Shown piece after piece: positions 61,548 through 64,000 of a stretch of 64,000 nt of DNA. The position numbers and the translations under genes are program-made. Source of the DNA: Limnoperna fortunei (Eukaryota; Mollusca; Bivalvia; Mytilida; Modiolidae). Within the stretch, counting starts at the first letter, position 1. Every line of letters begins with the position of its first letter. The stretch lies in contig OX104112.1 in the NCBI GenBank assembly GCA_944474755.1, positions 22,718,460 to 22,782,459 of the forward strand, read 5' to 3'. The notes below the pieces were generated by a model. The model saw only the letters and a program-made list of their open reading frames with translations. It had not been told where the DNA came from and did no database searches.

Positions 61548-63289
61548 TGTCAATATTTGTCTTCGATATAAAATCACGTGACACAGTTCAGTTCAAATGA
61601 CGATCGATAAACCTTGACATATTTAGTTTTTAACATCTGAAAAGTGTAAATAAAAAGTGTCACATAAATTTCACTTAATTATAAATTATATTTTTTAAAA
61701 TATGTTTAAAATCAACATCGATAAAAAAGAAAAACAGCTAATGAGTGGATAATGACATTCAGTGACGTATCCAGCAAAACGGGGGGGGGGACTAGGGATA
61801 CCTTTAGGTACAGGTCTGCGGACGGAGATTTGAAACCCACCGCCATATTCATATCTTTTCGGGCGTTATGAAGGATCTAAGCATATATTGAATTGTTAAA
61901 TCTGGTCTGTTTTTATATTTTATTAATATTACACATCCCTATTCCCTACTTGCGGTAAACAAGATTTATCTCCCATGTGCAGTTATCTGTTCTTTAGAGC
62001 AGGTACTTTATAGTACCTACTGTGCGTAAAAAGTAGTAAAGCATCCGGTAAAATTTATTATGATGTGCAAACTAATTCTGCAGTTTTTTAGTTGTACAGG
62101 AAGAGTCAGTCCACAGACTTTATTTAAAAAAAACTAAAAACTTGATTTTTCCTTATGAAAGACAACTCTTGAAAATGGGAAGTAACTCTTGTATTCCGAA
62201 AATTGGCAATTGAAAAAATAGTCTATTCACCACAAAAAATTTATAACTACCTAATGATATATTTTTTAATATCATATATTTTGGAGAGTTTAAAAGGTTA
62301 CCCTTTCGGGCTGCACATCCGTATATTACCCTATATAAATATCAAGACGTTATCCCCCCCCCCCCCCCAACCCGTGTATCCGTGTATTATGGTTGGTCTT
62401 CGTTATCTCTGTAAAGCATATCGGACGGAAAGACATTAATAAGATATTAATCGTAATATTAACCTGGACTTAGCCGTAATTTTAACTCGGACTCAATCGT
62501 TATTTATCAGCTCAGTAAATTAAGTTACTGTAGAACTCCTGGAAAATACGCCTTTAAGACAAAACGAAAAAAACACCGCAATTTGTCTTGAATTTTAAAA
62601 TTGTATGTATCAATATGTGTCACAGTGTGATATTTTCAGAGTTTCCATTGAACATTGAGGTTCAATAATTTACAATTGTCTATTATATTCATCAGCTGTC
62701 AATCTAAAAGACATCATCGATCAACATCTTTCGTCAGTGACGTCATCTGCAATAGATCTGAGAAAATGCCTTCGATCAGAGTCCAACAGATATAATAATG
62801 GGTGATAAGTTCAACGCTCATTACCTTAAAGGACGAATTCCGCCTAAATATTCTGTCTGCACTGTAAACATTCTTAAAGTGGTTCGCGCATCTGAAAACT
62901 ATTAATATCTATATTGAGTGATGTTTAACATGGTGTATAATTATTAACTACACAACCGACACAACACACATAGTTCTTTATTATTATTTCGTGAGTTATT
63001 GCATTCAGTCACATATAGTAATGTCGGTTGTGGATAAATTTCGACAGGTATGCATGAAATTTTATATCCATATATGTAAAGCTCTTTTAAATAAAATCAA
63101 TGACAAAAATGTAATTTATAATTATATTTAAACTTAATGTTTCAACCATGAGTTTTAAACAACTAGCATTCTAACAAAAAAACTACCGGTCTATTTTCAG
63201 CACAATTTGTCCTCGAATTAATAGATATTCGATTTCAGTTCGGGTCCAAGTGGGGCACATTATCATTAAAGAACAAACGCCGATTTCAG
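61548..63289. other. Non-coding stretch
   Basis: No supported gene. Includes TCACGTGA (61574-61581), a G9 run (61782-61790), a poly-C run near 62354-62368 and a consensus CRE palindrome at 62738. The 78-codon frame at 62203-62439 begins at TTG and crosses the poly-C run. Confidence 0.4.
62738..62745. promoter_or_regulatory. CRE-type palindrome TGACGTCA
   Basis: A perfect 8-bp consensus for CREB/ATF factors. No transcription unit could be tied to it, so it may be chance. Confidence 0.2.
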
Positions 63290-63409
63290 TCAATAGTCGA
63301 GTTCACCGTTACCACTATCAGACTCGAACTCAAAGCTTTATTGCTAAAACTCCCGTGATGAATCTTTTGATAAAATGATGAGCGTAGACTACTTAGCCAC
63401 CGAGGCCCA
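63290..63409 (-). repeat. SINE tRNA-like head fragment
   Basis: The minus strand starts TGGGCCTCGGTGGCTAAGTA (A-box-like) and has GAGTTCGAGTCT (B-box) near 63323-63336. TGAACTCGACTATTGACTG follows, matching the start of the SINE body. The 3' body and tail are missing or too diverged. Confidence 0.6.
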
Positions 63410-63820
63410 TGTTTAACTGAAATATTAGATAGGGTACATCATTGAAATATTGATATAAAAGTATTTGTGCAATGTTGCTCGAATTTTGTTCGTACAGTTA
63501 CGCGTGGTTGATCATGAACCATTTTTGCTCAATGAAAAACTTTGTTATCAATTCTAAATGGTTTTCTATTTGTATGCTGTTAAATGAGTTTGACATAACA
63601 TTTAATTCAATTCGAAAATAAAGAAGTAATTAGCCTTTTTATTAATTTTTGAGTAACGACTGTCGCGCCGTCTACATTTTGTTAATTCTGGTTCGTTATA
63701 CAGATTACATCATAAATTAATATGACTGGTCAGGCAAAGGATTCAGATGGTATCGACCGCAAAGTTAAAATTAAGTCACTCATGGCAGCCCATATACAAA
63801 TAAACACAATATATGTTTAT
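63410..63820. other. Non-coding stretch
   Basis: No gene or repeat seen between the SINE fragment and the terminal minisatellite. Confidence 0.4.
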
Positions 63821-64000
63821 TAGTCCAGCTCGTTCTGACATAATTAAGCTTAGATTATATAGTAATCCTGCTCGTGATGACATGATTAAACTTAGTCTAG
63901 ACACTAGTATTCCTGCTCGTGCTGGCATGATTACACTTAGTCTACTCACTAGTAATCCTGCTCGTGCTGGCATGATTACACTTAGTCTACTCACTAGTAA
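63821..64000 (+). repeat. 45-bp minisatellite running off the window
   Basis: About four copies of a monomer containing TCCTGCTCGTGCTGGCATGA then TTACACTTAGTCTACTCACT AGTAA. The leftmost copies are diverged (AGCTCGTTCTGACATAATTA) and the rightmost are nearly identical, so the array probably grows beyond 64000. The period is a multiple of three and the minus strand is open as a 15-residue repeat (SRLSVIMPARAGLLV), with GTG rather than ATG as the only start inside the window. Confidence 0.9.

Overview
The window looks like non-coding DNA from a bivalve mollusc, probably a clam-like heterodont. It is AT-rich, and I find no convincing intact protein-coding gene. It carries several copies of a tRNA-derived SINE whose tail (GTTAAACACCATCAAACAAA-like on the element strand) I know from bivalve genomes. 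It also holds fragments of other repeats I associate with molluscs: a GTCCGTCCG / CTTGACCTCAAGGTCA repeat and a GTGAGCGATACAGG-type repeat. These family assignments are from memory and were not searched.

Layout. Positions 1-3350 are intergenic or intronic DNA with SINE relics and one possible BED-finger exon fragment. Positions 3351-48023 are one giant tandem array: 26 full units of 1,699-1,705 bp plus a 453-bp partial unit, almost identical to one another. Positions 48034-64000 are a dense patchwork: SINEs, a nested insertion, four foldback or inverted-repeat elements, three minisatellites, a long AAAT microsatellite and short palindromes.

Main result. The array reads as (A-B)26-A. Module A (about 450 bp) starts at CACCA and ends at TGGTGGT. 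Module B (about 1,250 bp) separates successive A copies. The last A copy (47561-48031) is a complete MITE-like element with 15-bp perfect terminal inverted repeats and TA on both sides. The first A copy lacks the outer part of both termini. Internal A copies have the intact left terminus of the last copy and the truncated right terminus of the first. That is the pattern expected if unequal crossing-over between two direct MITE copies (A1-B-A2) seeded the satellite.

Each A module also carries an IRF/ISRE-type site (GAAAGTGAAAGT) next to a CACGTG E-box, so the array is a cluster of 27 such pairs. The same pairing occurs at two single-copy places (3158-3197 and 54920-54941). Each of those is followed by the 10-mer CGCCTTAACA and then, within 9-11 bp, by the start of a tandem array.

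Other notable structures are a 64-bp minisatellite that appears to derive from the core of the SINE and shows a five-monomer higher-order period, and a 676-bp foldback element with arms of about 210 bp and a 7-bp target duplication. There is also a 1.37-kb foldback region built from GGCAGTT motifs, and a 722-bp insertion that splits a mollusc-type repeat and leaves a 9-bp duplication. Short open frames inside the satellite recur in every unit, but they have no ATG and are not called as genes.
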